A DNA stretch of 64,000 nucleotides. Origin: GCA-002050365 sp038235165 (GTDB lineage Bacteria; Acidobacteriota; Blastocatellia; Pyrinomonadales; Pyrinomonadaceae). Shown here piece by piece: positions 35,940 to 44,276 of the stretch. Position numbers and translations under genes: made by a program. Positions within the stretch are counted from its first letter, which is position 1; each line of letters begins with the position of its first letter. Where the stretch lies: assembly GCA_038235165.1 (NCBI GenBank), contig JBBSUG010000009.1:62001-126000 (forward strand). Reading direction: 5' to 3'. The notes under the pieces were generated by a model, which was given only the letters and a program-made list of their open reading frames with translations, ran no database searches and was not told the origin of the DNA.

Positions 35940-36053
35940 TGTTTTATCCTCTTTTTTAATTAAAATTTTATAAATACTATAAACTCATTATAAGTTGATA
36001 ACGCGCTTCAAGCTAGTTTGAAAGTTTTGATTAAGTTAAAATACTGTTTAGAT

Positions 36054-36416
36054 ATGGAACATTCAAAAGAATTTGGACAATTAGTCACGGCGATTATGCC
36101 GAACATCAAAGAAATTTCGGTCGCTGAAGTGCTGGAAAAAGTCAAAAACGGCGCGGTTTTGATAGATGTGCGCGAAGACAACGAATTTGACGATGCACAC
36201 GCGAAAGGTGCAGCGCACATCGGGCGCGGCGTGATCGAACGCGACATCGTGCATCAATTTCCAGACAAAAATACGGAATTGATTTTATACTGCGGCGGCG
36301 GTTATCGGTCTGCGCTGGCAGCGGATAATTTGGGTAAAATGGGTTACAAAAATGTGCTTTCGATGCGCGGCGGCTGGACGGCTTGGAAGGAAGCGGACGC
36401 GCCGACGGAAAAATAA
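36054..36416 (+). CDS. Rhodanese-domain protein
   Basis: About 120 residues, a single rhodanese domain with active-site loop CGGGYRSAL and the entry motif VLIDVREDNEFDDAHAKGAAHI. The ATG at 36054 is preferred over an in-frame TTG at 36018. Probably a cytoplasmic sulfurtransferase or persulfide carrier. It is divergent from lpdA and is followed by the tandem palindromic repeat. Confidence 0.88.
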   Translation: MEHSKEFGQLVTAIMPNIKEISVAEVLEKVKNGAVLIDVREDNEFDDAHAKGAAHIGRGVIERDIVHQFPDKNTELILYCGGGYRSALAADNLGKMGYKNVLSMRGGWTAWKEADAPTEK

Positions 36417-36424
36417 ATAAATAA

Positions 36425-36574
36425 TTTGTGGTCTCAATGCGGAAGCCCGCACGGAGTGAGGGCGCATTGAATGTGCGGGCTTCCGCATTCAAATTGCTCT
36501 TTGTGGTCTCAATGCGGAAGCCCGCACGGAGTGAGGGCGCATTGAATGTGCGGGCTTCCGCATTCAAATTGCTC
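36425..36574. repeat. Two perfect 75-bp tandem copies of a palindromic element
   Basis: Units 36425-36499 and 36500-36574 are identical base for base. Each contains a 17-bp inverted repeat, AATGCGGAAGCCCGCAC with its complement, around a core GGAGTGAGGGCGCATTGAAT. The element at 29035 shares this core. Identity of the two copies implies a recent duplication. Confidence 0.92.
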
Positions 36575-36581
36575 TTGGTGT

Positions 36582-36818
36582 TCAATCGCTAAGTCTTTTA
36601 ATTTCGTCAAACGACTCTTTGTATTTATTGAAAACTCGGTCAACGGATTTTTCCAATTCGGGCGGCGGCGGCGGCAAAACTTCAACCTCGATTTTACCGT
36701 CTTTGTAATCCAAAAGTCCGATGGAATTTCTCTCAACGCCGATGCTTTCCGCAAATTCGTCGGGCAGTTCGATGATCCAGCCTTTTTCCGATTTTTGAAT
36801 GATTGCCTGCTCGCTCAT
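36582..36818 (-). CDS. AbrB/MazE-like small protein coupled to cysS
   Basis: 78 residues. The N-terminal half (EKGWIIELPDEFAESIGVERNSI then a short strand) resembles a swapped-hairpin AbrB/MazE fold; the C-terminal half is helical (PPPPPELEKSVDRVFNKY). Its ATG at 36818 overlaps the cysS TGA (ATGA). An in-frame ATG at 36830 is also possible. There is no toxin partner next to it, so a regulator is as likely as an orphan antitoxin. Confidence 0.7.
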   Translation of the reverse strand: MSEQAIIQKSEKGWIIELPDEFAESIGVERNSIGLLDYKDGKIEVEVLPPPPPELEKSVDRVFNKYKESFDEIKRLSD

Positions 36819-38215
36819 TTCCTTTTCCATCTCACGCCGTCTTTGGTGTCTTCTAAAATAATACCGCTCGTCGCCAGCAAATCGCGGATTTCGTCTGATC
36901 GCGCAAAGTTTCGGTTGTGTCGCGCATTTTGGCGTTCTTCGATCAATTTTTCGATTTCCGCGTCGAGAATTTCTTCTTTTGATTCGCCGAAAATACCGAG
37001 AACGGAATCGAATTTGTCCAAAATATGCAGAATCTCGCTGCGGTCTTCGGTTAAAACGGTCGAATGGGCGAGTGCCGTGTTTACTTCGCGGATGAGATTA
37101 TGAAGCGCGGCGAGCGCGACGGAAGTGTTTAAATTGTCGTCCATCGCGTCTTCAAAATTTTTGAGAAAGTTACGGGTTTTATCCTGTAGTTCAGGATTGA
37201 TGCCGTCCTGCAAATGCGCTTCCTGCAGGCGTTTTTTGAAATCCTGTAATCTCTCGATAGTATTTTCCGCGCCTTGCAAATTCTCGAATGTAAAATTTAA
37301 CTGCTTGTCATACGGCACGGAAATCAGCAGGTAACGAATCGCCGACGGCGAAAAACCCCTACCGATAATGTCGCGCAGAGTGAAATCATTGCCGAGAGAT
37401 TTCGCCATTTTCTCGTTGTCAATTTTCAAAAACTCGCCGTGCAGCCAGTATTTGGCGAAAAGTTTTCCCGTCGCGCCTTCCGATTGCGCGATTTCGTTTT
37501 CGTGATGCGGAAACTGCAAATCAATTCCGCCCGCGTGAATGTCAAAGGTTTCGCCCAGATATTTCATACTCATCGCCGAACATTCGATGTGCCAGCCCGG
37601 ACGACCGCGACCGAACGGCGCGTCCCAACCTGTTTTATCTTCGTCGTCAACCAATTTCCAAAGCGCAAAATCCCGCGCATCTTCCTTTTCGTATTTGTCG
37701 GTGTCAATGCGTTCCGAACCGCCGACGATATTGCCTTCAAATTTGATTTTTGAAAGTTTACCGTAATCAGGAAACGCTGAAATGCGGTAATAAATCGAAC
37801 CGTCCGATTCGTAAGCGTGTCCGTTTTCGAGCAGAGTGTTTATTATCTCGATCATCTCCGTAATATGTTCGGTCGCCCGTGGCTGAACATCCGGCGATTC
37901 ATTGCCGAGCGTCGCCATATCTTCATTGAACGCAGCAATAAACGGTGCAGTCATCTCGTCAATCGTAATTCCTTGTTTGGCGGCTTCGTTGATAATCCGG
38001 TCGTCAACATCGGTCAAATTCATTACATAAGTTACATCGTAATCTTTGAATTTAAGATAACGCTGCAAAATGTCGCCGAATGTAAAGGTGCGAAAATTCC
38101 CGATGTGGGCGAAATTCCAAACCGTCGGACCGCAAATGTAAAGTCGAACTTTATTTTCTTCAAGCGGCTGAAAATCTTCGATTTTGTTTGATAAAGTATT
38201 GTGAAATCTAAGCAT
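36815..38215 (-). CDS. cysS: Cysteinyl-tRNA synthetase
   Basis: 466 residues from the ATG at 38215 (MLRFHNTLSNKIEDF); the 21-codon upstream extension is hydrophobic and atypical. Zinc/cysteine site CGPTVWNFAHIGN includes the HIGH-type motif HIGN. HIECSAMS carries another zinc ligand, and the second class I motif is KMAKSLGN (KMSKS). The C-terminal helical tRNA-binding domain is complete. Cytoplasmic; charges tRNA-Cys. Confidence 0.95.
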   Translation of the reverse strand: MLRFHNTLSNKIEDFQPLEENKVRLYICGPTVWNFAHIGNFRTFTFGDILQRYLKFKDYDVTYVMNLTDVDDRIINEAAKQGITIDEMTAPFIAAFNEDMATLGNESPDVQPRATEHITEMIEIINTLLENGHAYESDGSIYYRISAFPDYGKLSKIKFEGNIVGGSERIDTDKYEKEDARDFALWKLVDDEDKTGWDAPFGRGRPGWHIECSAMSMKYLGETFDIHAGGIDLQFPHHENEIAQSEGATGKLFAKYWLHGEFLKIDNEKMAKSLGNDFTLRDIIGRGFSPSAIRYLLISVPYDKQLNFTFENLQGAENTIERLQDFKKRLQEAHLQDGINPELQDKTRNFLKNFEDAMDDNLNTSVALAALHNLIREVNTALAHSTVLTEDRSEILHILDKFDSVLGIFGESKEEILDAEIEKLIEERQNARHNRNFARSDEIRDLLATSGIILEDTKDGVRWKRK

Positions 38216-38501
38216 AAAATAATTTTTCCCGAAACAAATAAATGATACAACAAAATAGAAAACAATTGGATTTAGCAAAACTAAAAACCAAAAGCGAAAT
38301 AATTTTAATTTTGGAAATGGATTAACGGCGACAGGATTCTTTCGGCGCGATGCCGGGTTCGGCGAGAAATGATTTTGTTGTTTCCGAATTTAAAATTATA
38401 GAAAAGTTTACAGCATATTTTTCCGGTGAACTCATCACAAAACATAAATATAGCCGGAAATTACGTGTTTTTGCTGAAAGTGCGCGTTACCAAACGGCAA
38501 A

Positions 38502-38885
38502 TTATTTTCGATTTCGTCTCTGTATTCTTTTCGCAGCTTCGTGCAGCCGAACTCCCCATTCGAAATTATTGCTCGACGGCAAATAAACGGTTGCTCGATA
38601 AGTTTCAAAACCAGTCGCGGAAATAACGAGTTCGTATTCGCCGAATGAAACTTCCGCCGAATAATAACCGTCCGAATCGGAGTTCATTTCAACTGTTTCG
38701 GTTGATTTATTCCACGCTTCAATTGGTCGTAAAATTGCTTTGGCATTTTCAATGCGGCAGCCATCATTGCCGATTCTTCCGCATTTGACAAAGACTTTTA
38801 AGCCCGCCGCACCCGATTGAGCATTCGCATACGAAACGCCGAAAGATAATAAAAAGAGTAAGATAAGCAGATTTAATTTTTTCAT
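38502..38885 (-). CDS. Small exported protein with carboxypeptidase-regulatory-like fold
   Basis: 127 residues: signal peptide (MKKLNLLILLFLLSFGVSYANA), then a beta-rich domain with DSDGYYSAEVSFGEYELVISATGF, the pattern of a CarboxypepD_reg-like immunoglobulin-type module. Two cysteines (KCGRIGNDGC) could form a disulfide. Function unknown. The 286 bp between it and cysS contain no gene I can identify. Confidence 0.75.
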   Translation of the reverse strand: MKKLNLLILLFLLSFGVSYANAQSGAAGLKVFVKCGRIGNDGCRIENAKAILRPIEAWNKSTETVEMNSDSDGYYSAEVSFGEYELVISATGFETYRATVYLPSSNNFEWGVRLHEAAKRIQRRNRK

Positions 38886-38937
38886 AATTTTGATTTTTAC
38901 CCGTTACCGATGTTTTTCAACTTCACCAATCAAGCCT

Positions 38938-39085
38938 ACTCAACAAAAATGTCGTCTTTCAAGGTTCCTTCCCGCACTTCATTAGTTCCTTAATCGTATT
39001 CCTTTCCGTAATCGTTATATTTGTTATTCTTCCAATCCCCCGATGTAATAACTGATGCCCGTATATTTAATGACGTAAGAATAAA
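38938..39085 (-). pseudogene. Remnant of a MORN-repeat gene
   Basis: This stretch aligns with part of the downstream TPR-MORN gene (about 39666-39795): shared words include GTTCCTTCC...GCAC, TTCCTTTCCGTAATCG against CTTTCCGTAACCG, and the spacing of MORN codons. The minus-strand reading contains stops and frame changes, so it is a decayed partial duplicate. Confidence 0.55.
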
Positions 39086-39204
39086 TATCAAAACTATTCA
39101 AATATTTTTTGTTTTGCGATCTAAAAATTTATTCGGCTACGCAAAGTGCTTGGTTTTCGGCGACATCTTGTTTTGGAATTTACACTAGATAATACTTTTG
39201 TTAT

Positions 39205-40737
39205 TTATTTAGGTTTGACTGATAACAGCATATATCTGACTTTTCCAACTCTGTCGCCGTGAAATTCCATTCTTATTCGACGCTCTTCATTGTTAAAGCC
39301 CATAACGATGGCGTAAAGGTTGAATTTATCCGATAACTTTGTGATTTTGGGCGGTGTGATGTAATAAGTGCCTGCGTCAATTGGCGTTTTCATAAACTGC
39401 CCGTCCCGGAAGAAAAATGTATCAAATGACGGATCATCTGAGATCACAAACAATTTGTAGTAACGATTTGTTGCACCAATTGACATTTGTCCCGAATTTG
39501 TAGAAAACGGCGGTAATTTATCGGCGATTCCTTCAGCGACAACCTGCTCTCCATTCTTAATGGCAAGTTCTTTGAAGGTTGCCATCACTTTAGCGATTGC
39601 CTCTGATTCTATGTTCAGCGCGTCAGCAGTTAGCGTAGTTGCCGCAGATGTGGCAGTCGAATTGACAAAAACACTATCTTTCCAAGTACCTTCCTGCACG
39701 GTATTGGTTGATTTGTAATATTGCTTTCCGTAACCGTTCCGTTTGTCGTTCTCCCACTTTCCGACGTAATAATCACCGTTTTTTAGCGTAAAAGTTCCTT
39801 GCCCCTGCGTTTTGTCAGTAATCCAACTGCCTTCGTAAATGTCTCCATTGAGATAGCTGAATTTGCCTTGACCGTGACGGAGACCGTTGGCAAACTGCCC
39901 GGTATAAACTCCAACATCTTTGTATGTAAAAGTTCCTTGTCCTTGCAGATTGCTGTTTACGAAGCTGCCTTCATAAATAAATCCGTTATCAAAAATATAT
40001 TTTCCGTAACCGTTGACACAGTTGCCGGAAACACAGCCGGTTGAAGCCGTCGACGTTCTCCCGGCGGTGTTGCTGATGCTGGCGAGAGCGTCAGCGGCTT
40101 GTTTGTTTTGCGGATCAATTTCAATCGCTTTGGAATAGTCGGCGATTGCTTCCGCTTTCTTGCGGAGTCGGTAGTAAAGTCTGCCGCGATTGATGTATAT
40201 CTGTGTGAATTGCGGATTAATTTCTATCAGCTTCGTATAATCGGCAATCGCTCCTTCAGAATCACTTAAATTGATTTTACTTGTTGCCCGGTTGAAATAT
40301 GCTTTTTGCGATTTCGGATCAATTTCAATCACTTTGGAAAAATCGGCAATCGCTCCGTTTTCATCTTTTTTGTAGGCTTTGACGAGTCCTCGAACATTTA
40401 ACGCCGCCGCATTTTTCGGATTCAAATCAAGAGATTTTGTCGCATCAATAAGAGCAAAATTGATCTCCGCATTGGCTTCGGCATTAGTCAAACTGCTGAC
40501 TTTGAGATAATGACACCGCGAACGCTCGGCATAAAAACTATCATTTTTCGGTTGGGCGGCAATTAAAACCGTGTATTCGCTGACGCACGAATCGTAATTG
40601 CCTTTTTGAAAATCAGCTTTTGCCGTCGGCGAAAGTCTTTCGCCGGGTTGAGCAACTCCGATTGCAGCGGCGACGGTCAAGCAAAAAAAAGTTAGAATAA
40701 TGGCGTTAATTCGTGGAATTGTAATTTGTTTAATCAT
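39205..40737 (-). CDS. TPR and MORN repeat protein, exported
   Basis: 510 residues. The N-terminal hydrophobic segment ending VAQPG is a signal peptide or anchor. Residues ~40-215 are TPR repeats (FSKVIEIDPKSQKAYFNRATS, YTKLIEINPQFTQIYINRG). Residues ~240-345 contain MORN-like repeats (GKYIFDNGFIYEGSF, GQGTFTYKDVGVYTGQF, GQGTFTLKNGDYYVGKW). The remaining C-terminal domain is unassigned. Such proteins usually mediate protein contacts. It lies downstream of another TPR gene in the same orientation, 45 bp apart, probably one operon. Confidence 0.88.
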   Translation of the reverse strand: MIKQITIPRINAIILTFFCLTVAAAIGVAQPGERLSPTAKADFQKGNYDSCVSEYTVLIAAQPKNDSFYAERSRCHYLKVSSLTNAEANAEINFALIDATKSLDLNPKNAAALNVRGLVKAYKKDENGAIADFSKVIEIDPKSQKAYFNRATSKINLSDSEGAIADYTKLIEINPQFTQIYINRGRLYYRLRKKAEAIADYSKAIEIDPQNKQAADALASISNTAGRTSTASTGCVSGNCVNGYGKYIFDNGFIYEGSFVNSNLQGQGTFTYKDVGVYTGQFANGLRHGQGKFSYLNGDIYEGSWITDKTQGQGTFTLKNGDYYVGKWENDKRNGYGKQYYKSTNTVQEGTWKDSVFVNSTATSAATTLTADALNIESEAIAKVMATFKELAIKNGEQVVAEGIADKLPPFSTNSGQMSIGATNRYYKLFVISDDPSFDTFFFRDGQFMKTPIDAGTYYITPPKITKLSDKFNLYAIVMGFNNEERRIRMEFHGDRVGKVRYMLLSVKPK

Positions 40738-40782
40738 ACTTTTTAATCCGACAGCTTTCTAAATTATTAATAAATATTTGAT

Positions 40783-42477
40783 TTACGGGGCGGCTATTGC
40801 ACCGAAAACCTGGTTGAAAACATCCGCTTGTTTTTCGTCTTTGGCGGCTAAGTCAGCTTTGCCGAGCGTTTTGTAAACCAACGCCCGCGTGGTTAGTGCA
40901 TCATTAAAATGTGCGACAAATATATTGGCTTGAATCGCGGCTGATAAATCGGCTTCGGCGGCGGTGAAATCGCCTTTCAAATAATTAGCGTAACCACGGG
41001 CGGCAAGTGCCGGTGCATTTTTTGCGTCGTTTTGTAGAATGTCATTGATTAACTTCAGACCTTTTGCTTTGTCGTCGGCGTTTGTTGATTGCAGCGCGAG
41101 ACGGGCGGCATAAAGTTTTGTGTCAAGCGGAGCAGTTTGTCCCGGTATTTTTGAGATCCCGGCAGGGGCGTTGATTATAAATTGCTTGGCGGCGGCGTTT
41201 GGCGGCGTGTCTGCCAAATAAAAAGCTCCGGCGCGGCGGGCAATCTGGAGCGACAGTAGTTTGCCGGATTCCGGGATTTGGTATGCGTTACCGAGATTGC
41301 GAAAATGCGCTTTTAAAGTCTGTTTCGTTATTTCGTGATTGGCGGGAACGAATTTTCCTCCGTCGCGTCCGATTTGTTCGTAAGCCGTCGCCAGCAAAAC
41401 GCCCCGCGTGTAATTGAAATTTCCGGTCAGATCAAAGGCTTCTGCAATCGAAGGCAGGGCGATTTCTTTTTTTATAAATTCGTAATTTTTATTCGGATAA
41501 ACCAATGTTTGCCAAGGTCTGAATATACTTAATGCCTGCGCGATTTTATTCTGAGCCACCAGCGAACGCAATTCGACGGAAATTAAATAGCCGCTTTTTC
41601 TCCAGCCGGACGCAGCATCATAGTAGGGATTTTTTATTATGTAGTCGTTCAAGTTAGTCAAAACACTTCCGAAATCATCGAGTTTGTTTGTAACGAATTG
41701 TGCTTTTTCCAGATAAGCCAATGCCAGATAACGATTCGCCTCTTGCTCGGTGGATTTTAATTTTTCGGCATCATTTATGTGACCAAGCCTCGCTTCCTCG
41801 GCGGCTTCGGCGTTGGCAAGCCGTTCGGCTTTTTCCAAATTCGCAATCGCTTCATCAAGTTTCTTCGTGTATTGTGCATCATAAATCAATTCAAATGTTT
41901 GACGGCGTTGTTCGATGAGAGCGTAAGAACCGATAGCAGTTCCGGTGCGGGCTAAGTAAATTTTTTCGACAACATCCTTTCCTTCATAAAAGTAATCAAG
42001 CGCGTCTTTTTCATCTTTAGGCTGAAGCGATTTTGCGGCTTTTTCAACATCCTTTTGACTTTTCGAAACATTATCCAATTGCCGCTTCATCTCCGGTGTC
42101 ATATTTGTTCTTTGCCTGTTTACATCATCCATCGTAATTTGCGGGGCAGCATCTTGAGGTTTGAGTTTGGCGAGAGCTTCAACAGCCTCTTGGTTTTGCG
42201 GATTGAGTTTAATTGCTATTTTAAAATTAGCCCGTGCCGCATCCTCATTTTCGAGAGCGAGATAAGCCTTACCGCGTCGGCTGTAGCAATCGTCGGCTTT
42301 CTCATTATTTCTGATACATTCAGCGTAATGTTTGACGGCTTCGGCATAATTCTTTTTATATAATTGATCGTCGCCGAGACCTCTTTCATACATCCAAGTC
42401 GGCTGCTGTCCAAAAGCGGCGGTTGCCGATATTACGAAAATGAAGGTGAATATTGCGAATTTAATTGATTGTTTCAT
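40783..42477 (-). CDS. Exported TPR protein
   Basis: 564 residues from the ATG at 42477, giving a clean signal peptide (MKQSIKFAIFTFIFVISATAAFG). TPR-like helices occur near the N-terminus (AVKHYAECIRNNEKADDCYSRRG, NFKIAIKLNPQNQEA) and at the C-terminus (ANYLKGDFTAAEADLSAAIQ), with a long helical middle. No catalytic motif. Likely an envelope scaffold acting with the adjacent TPR-MORN protein. Confidence 0.85.
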   Translation of the reverse strand: MKQSIKFAIFTFIFVISATAAFGQQPTWMYERGLGDDQLYKKNYAEAVKHYAECIRNNEKADDCYSRRGKAYLALENEDAARANFKIAIKLNPQNQEAVEALAKLKPQDAAPQITMDDVNRQRTNMTPEMKRQLDNVSKSQKDVEKAAKSLQPKDEKDALDYFYEGKDVVEKIYLARTGTAIGSYALIEQRRQTFELIYDAQYTKKLDEAIANLEKAERLANAEAAEEARLGHINDAEKLKSTEQEANRYLALAYLEKAQFVTNKLDDFGSVLTNLNDYIIKNPYYDAASGWRKSGYLISVELRSLVAQNKIAQALSIFRPWQTLVYPNKNYEFIKKEIALPSIAEAFDLTGNFNYTRGVLLATAYEQIGRDGGKFVPANHEITKQTLKAHFRNLGNAYQIPESGKLLSLQIARRAGAFYLADTPPNAAAKQFIINAPAGISKIPGQTAPLDTKLYAARLALQSTNADDKAKGLKLINDILQNDAKNAPALAARGYANYLKGDFTAAEADLSAAIQANIFVAHFNDALTTRALVYKTLGKADLAAKDEKQADVFNQVFGAIAAP

Positions 42478-42577
42478 AATTAATTTTTTAGCTCTGTTTT
42501 TGTAAATCCACAAAAACACAAAAAAGTCTTTGGCTGTCTCTCTAATTTTTCAAAAAAATGAAGTCAGGTTAAATTAA

Positions 42578-42614
42578 TGTCAGGTCTGAATTGTTATAAA
42601 ATTCAGACCTGACA
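42578..42614. terminator. Perfect 15-bp hairpin upstream of the TPR gene
   Basis: Arms 42578-42592 and 42600-42614 (TGTCAGGTCTGAATT and its complement) with a 7-nt loop. There is no T-run on either side. It lies in the 351-bp gap between divergent genes, so it may be an operator-like or mobile palindrome rather than a terminator. The rest of the gap shows nothing recognisable. Confidence 0.4.
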
Positions 42615-42828
42615 AATAACGCAGTAAATAACCGAAAAAAGGGTCAAAATTATTTTTCAGTCAATTGAATAAAGCATTAATTTAATGAAACCGAACGATT
42701 CAAATCACCAATTTAAGCCAAACAGCGCGAAAACGAAAATCTTGCTGCAGTTCTGAAAGACAGACTCAAAACCGCCCGGGTTTGTTTGACGGAAATGTCA
42801 AACAAATTATACATTTACAAGCAAAACT

Positions 42829-43962
42829 ATGAATGAAAAACTCACAACGCTTTTTAATCGAATCAAAGCTGATATTAATTTGTTTACTGTAAATGAAGCT
42901 CAAACAAGTCAGGGAATTGTTTTGCCAATTTTGAATAATTTGGGTTGGGAAGTTTTTGATACGAGCGAAGTCGTGCCGGAATATTCGGTCGGGGGTCGAA
43001 GAGTTGACTTTGCCTTGAAGATTCAATCAACGAACAAAGTCTTTCTGGAAATCAAGAAAACTTCCGAAAATTTGGATAATCATCAAGAACAACTGGTTTA
43101 TTACGCGTTTCAGCAGGGCGTAAAACTCGCAATTCTAACAAACGGTATAACTTGGCAATTTTATCTGCCGCTGGAAGAGGGAAGTTGGGAACAACGGCGA
43201 TTTTTTACGATTGACTTAATGGAACAGTCAATCGAAGATGCAGTTGAAAAATTTGAAAGTTTGTTGTCGAGAAAAAATATCGAATCTGGAAACGCTTATC
43301 AAAAAGCCAAATCCCTTTTCGACGGCAGACAGAAAAACAAAATTATCAAAGAAAATCTTCCAAAGGCGTGGCAGAAACTGATTTCCGAACCGGATGAAAT
43401 GCTCGTTGAATTGCTCAATGAAACGCTTGAAAAAATAAGCGGATACAAAGCGGAAAATACTCACATAACAGAATTTCTGCAAAATACATTTCCCAACTTT
43501 TCTATTGGAAATCTGAATCCGACAAAATCAAGATTGGCAAACAATATAATTTCACCACCGCTGGTGGAAAACAATCAAGAACCAATCAAACTAAATCCAG
43601 ATGAAATTGAAGAACTATTTCACACCAAAATTTTAGAGGCTGAATTTGATGGAAGACAGTCACCGAAAAATTGGCGGAGTATTTTAGATACTGGTTTAAT
43701 AATCGCCTTTGAAAAAGGATTTACTGTGGCAGCACTGCAAGAAACCTTGGTGATAAATTTCAAAGAAGGAAGTCATAATTTGCAGGGGTTTAGTCCAATC
43801 GAGGGAGTAAAATACTCTTGGCAGAATCAAGATGCCAACAAAACTGCGGCAAATGCAGTGAAGTTAGCAAAATTGTTAAGGTGCGAAATCAGTATACTGT
43901 TTGAGTGGCGAGAGAAAGGAAAGTTTCCTATGCACAGAGGAACAATTTATTGGAAACCATAA
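42829..43962 (+). CDS. Orphan HsdR_N-type (PD-(D/E)XK) nuclease-like protein
   Basis: 377 residues. The N-terminal ~150 match the type I restriction R-subunit N-terminal domain: the nuclease core has YSVGGRRVDFAL and FLEIKKT, giving the D...ExK signature, with a QGVKLAILTNG strand. The helicase domains of HsdR are absent. A C-terminal domain (~250-377, with FDGRQSPKNWRSILDTGL and FEWREKGKFPMHRGTIYW) is not recognised. No methylase or specificity gene is nearby. It could be a stand-alone defence or DNA-processing nuclease. AT-rich codon use suggests transfer. Confidence 0.8.
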   Translation: MNEKLTTLFNRIKADINLFTVNEAQTSQGIVLPILNNLGWEVFDTSEVVPEYSVGGRRVDFALKIQSTNKVFLEIKKTSENLDNHQEQLVYYAFQQGVKLAILTNGITWQFYLPLEEGSWEQRRFFTIDLMEQSIEDAVEKFESLLSRKNIESGNAYQKAKSLFDGRQKNKIIKENLPKAWQKLISEPDEMLVELLNETLEKISGYKAENTHITEFLQNTFPNFSIGNLNPTKSRLANNIISPPLVENNQEPIKLNPDEIEELFHTKILEAEFDGRQSPKNWRSILDTGLIIAFEKGFTVAALQETLVINFKEGSHNLQGFSPIEGVKYSWQNQDANKTAANAVKLAKLLRCEISILFEWREKGKFPMHRGTIYWKP

Positions 43963-43997
43963 GCAAAAACTTCATAATCTAAAAAAATGAAAAAATT

Positions 43998-44171
43998 ATG
44001 AGCGTAGTCGAAATTGAAAACGAACTAAAAAAAATGACAAGTTTGGAAAGACAAATTGTAATTGAAATTGCAGTAAAATTAGCCTATGGAAAACACAGTC
44101 AGCTGAAATCATTCTCTCCGAATACAAGAATGAAAAGACTTAACTGTTCGGTTTCATTAGAGTCTATTTAA
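43998..44171 (+). CDS. Small 57-residue protein, possible antitoxin-like
   Basis: Reads MSVVEIENELKKMTSLERQ then a helical stretch IVIEIAVKLAYGKHSQ and ends SLESI-stop. The N-terminal pattern (short helix, ExxxLxxMxxxER) resembles small antitoxin-type or DUF2281-like proteins, but no toxin gene follows. It lies 35 bp after the orphan nuclease gene in the same direction and may be its partner. The AAAAAATTATG context lacks a Shine-Dalgarno. Confidence 0.45.
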   Translation: MSVVEIENELKKMTSLERQIVIEIAVKLAYGKHSQLKSFSPNTRMKRLNCSVSLESI

Positions 44172-44276
44172 ATCTTAATTTTTACGGTTTCGTTGCTTAT
44201 TCAAAAGAATCACTAAAGGATTGTCACAAAAATTCGGCAATTTTTATTTAACCAGTTCAACAAAACATTTTTCCAT

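Noticed and set aside
36582..36818. Classical MazE-type toxin-antitoxin locus
   Set aside because: No toxin gene adjacent and the gene is translationally coupled to cysS, so a toxin-antitoxin role is not supported.
42578..42614. Intrinsic terminator for the TPR gene pair
   Set aside because: No T-run on either strand and it lies upstream, not downstream, of the TPR gene; kept only as a low-confidence palindrome.
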